A DNA stretch of 64,000 bases, taken from contig NZ_CP058349.1 of the NCBI RefSeq assembly GCF_013395055.1, positions 1,426,001-1,490,000 of the forward strand. The letters are read 5' to 3'. A program made the position numbers and the translations under genes. Source of the DNA: Pseudomonas sp. ABC1 (GTDB taxonomy: Bacteria > Pseudomonadota > Gammaproteobacteria > Pseudomonadales > Pseudomonadaceae). Below are positions 63,749 through 64,000 of this stretch, piece after piece. The stretch's first letter is position 1, and the number at the start of each line of letters is the position of its first letter. The notes beneath the pieces are model-generated. The model was not told where the DNA came from. It saw only the letters and a program-made list of their open reading frames with translations, and did not search any database.

Positions 63749-63906
63749 GGAACACCTTACGAAGCAGTTGTAAGCCAGAATGGCGGCGCAGTATAACGCC
63801 CGCTTCCGCCATCACGCTGCAACACCCGCGTGCGCGTGCGAGCGATCTGTCATATCGTGCATGCCCCGCGGAAATACAAAGCACATAACGCCCCGGAACA
63901 GAGCCG

Positions 63907-64000
63907 ATGATCGATGTGATATTGCTCGAAGACGAGCCCGTCCTGCGCCAGGAGCTGGGTGAGTTCCTCGACGAAGAAGGCTACAGAGCCACGAGAACCG
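63907..64000 (+). CDS. Response regulator, N-terminal fragment
   Basis: The first 31 codons of a gene cut by the window edge. MIDVILLEDEPVLRQELGEF has the paired acidic residues (Glu-Asp-Glu) after the first beta-strand typical of receiver domains. Output domain lies outside the window. Confidence 0.8.
   Translation, partial: MIDVILLEDEPVLRQELGEFLDEEGYRATRT

Noticed and set aside
1..64000. CRISPR array, prophage, conjugative or toxin-antitoxin cassette
   Set aside because: No regularly spaced short repeats, cas, integrase, capsid, relaxase or two-gene toxin cassette was found on either strand; the Fic and NYN genes stand alone without small partner genes.

Overview
The window reads as a stretch of a Pseudomonas-type gammaproteobacterial chromosome. 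Coding DNA is mostly GC-rich. The gene order matches, block by block, what I remember of P. aeruginosa PAO1: rlmB-rnr-two tRNA-Leu-purA-hisZ-hflC-hflK-hflX-hfq-miaA; then orn-motB-motA-HDOD-rhdA-psd; and agtSR-DUF3530-djlA-like-murU-amgK / lptD-surA-pdxA-ksgA-apaG-apaH-glpE-prkA-yeaH-spoVR. All family assignments come from reading motifs and from memory of homologues; no search was run.

Layout. 0-12 kb: RNA processing (rlmB, rnr), two near-identical tRNA-Leu(CAG) genes, an EamA transporter, purA, hisZ, and the miaA-hfq-hflX-hflK-hflC operon on the minus strand. 12-19.6 kb: a TorF-family outer-membrane protein behind a good -24/-12 (sigma-54) promoter candidate, oligoribonuclease, the flagellar stator motAB, an HDOD protein, rhodanese, Psd and Coq7. 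19.6-27.1 kb: a minus-strand agtABCD-gabD-gabT cluster that joins import of GABA/5-aminovalerate to transamination and semialdehyde oxidation. 27.2-31.3 kb: a FecI/FecR/TonB-receptor signalling unit whose receptor changes from GC-rich to AT-rich partway through. 31.4-32.7 kb: a Fic-fold protein without the catalytic histidine. 32.8-35.9 kb: the AgtS/AgtR-like two-component pair, apparently parted from its transporter by the two preceding insertions.

36-52.6 kb: a conserved core of cell-wall recycling (murU, amgK), LPS export (lptD), periplasmic chaperone (surA), B6 synthesis (pdxA), rRNA methylation (ksgA), apaGH, glpE and the prkA-yeaH-spoVR stress operon. 52.7-53.4 kb: a 675-bp paired inverted repeat with no credible gene, whose two arms differ from each other in ways that keep their hairpins paired. 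53.4-57.4 kb: a second sigma/anti-sigma/TonB-receptor unit whose receptor is broken by an in-frame amber codon. 57.4-64 kb: NYN-domain protein, 7TMR-DISM sensor kinase, pncB, a diguanylate cyclase, a coiled-coil membrane protein and the start of a response regulator.

No CRISPR array, prophage, transposase or integrase was seen. The most distinctive signals are the covarying inverted repeat, the amber-interrupted receptor, the mosaic receptor, the REP-like palindromes that supply the stop codons of gabD and agtD, and the absence of mutL/amiB and rsgA from their usual places.
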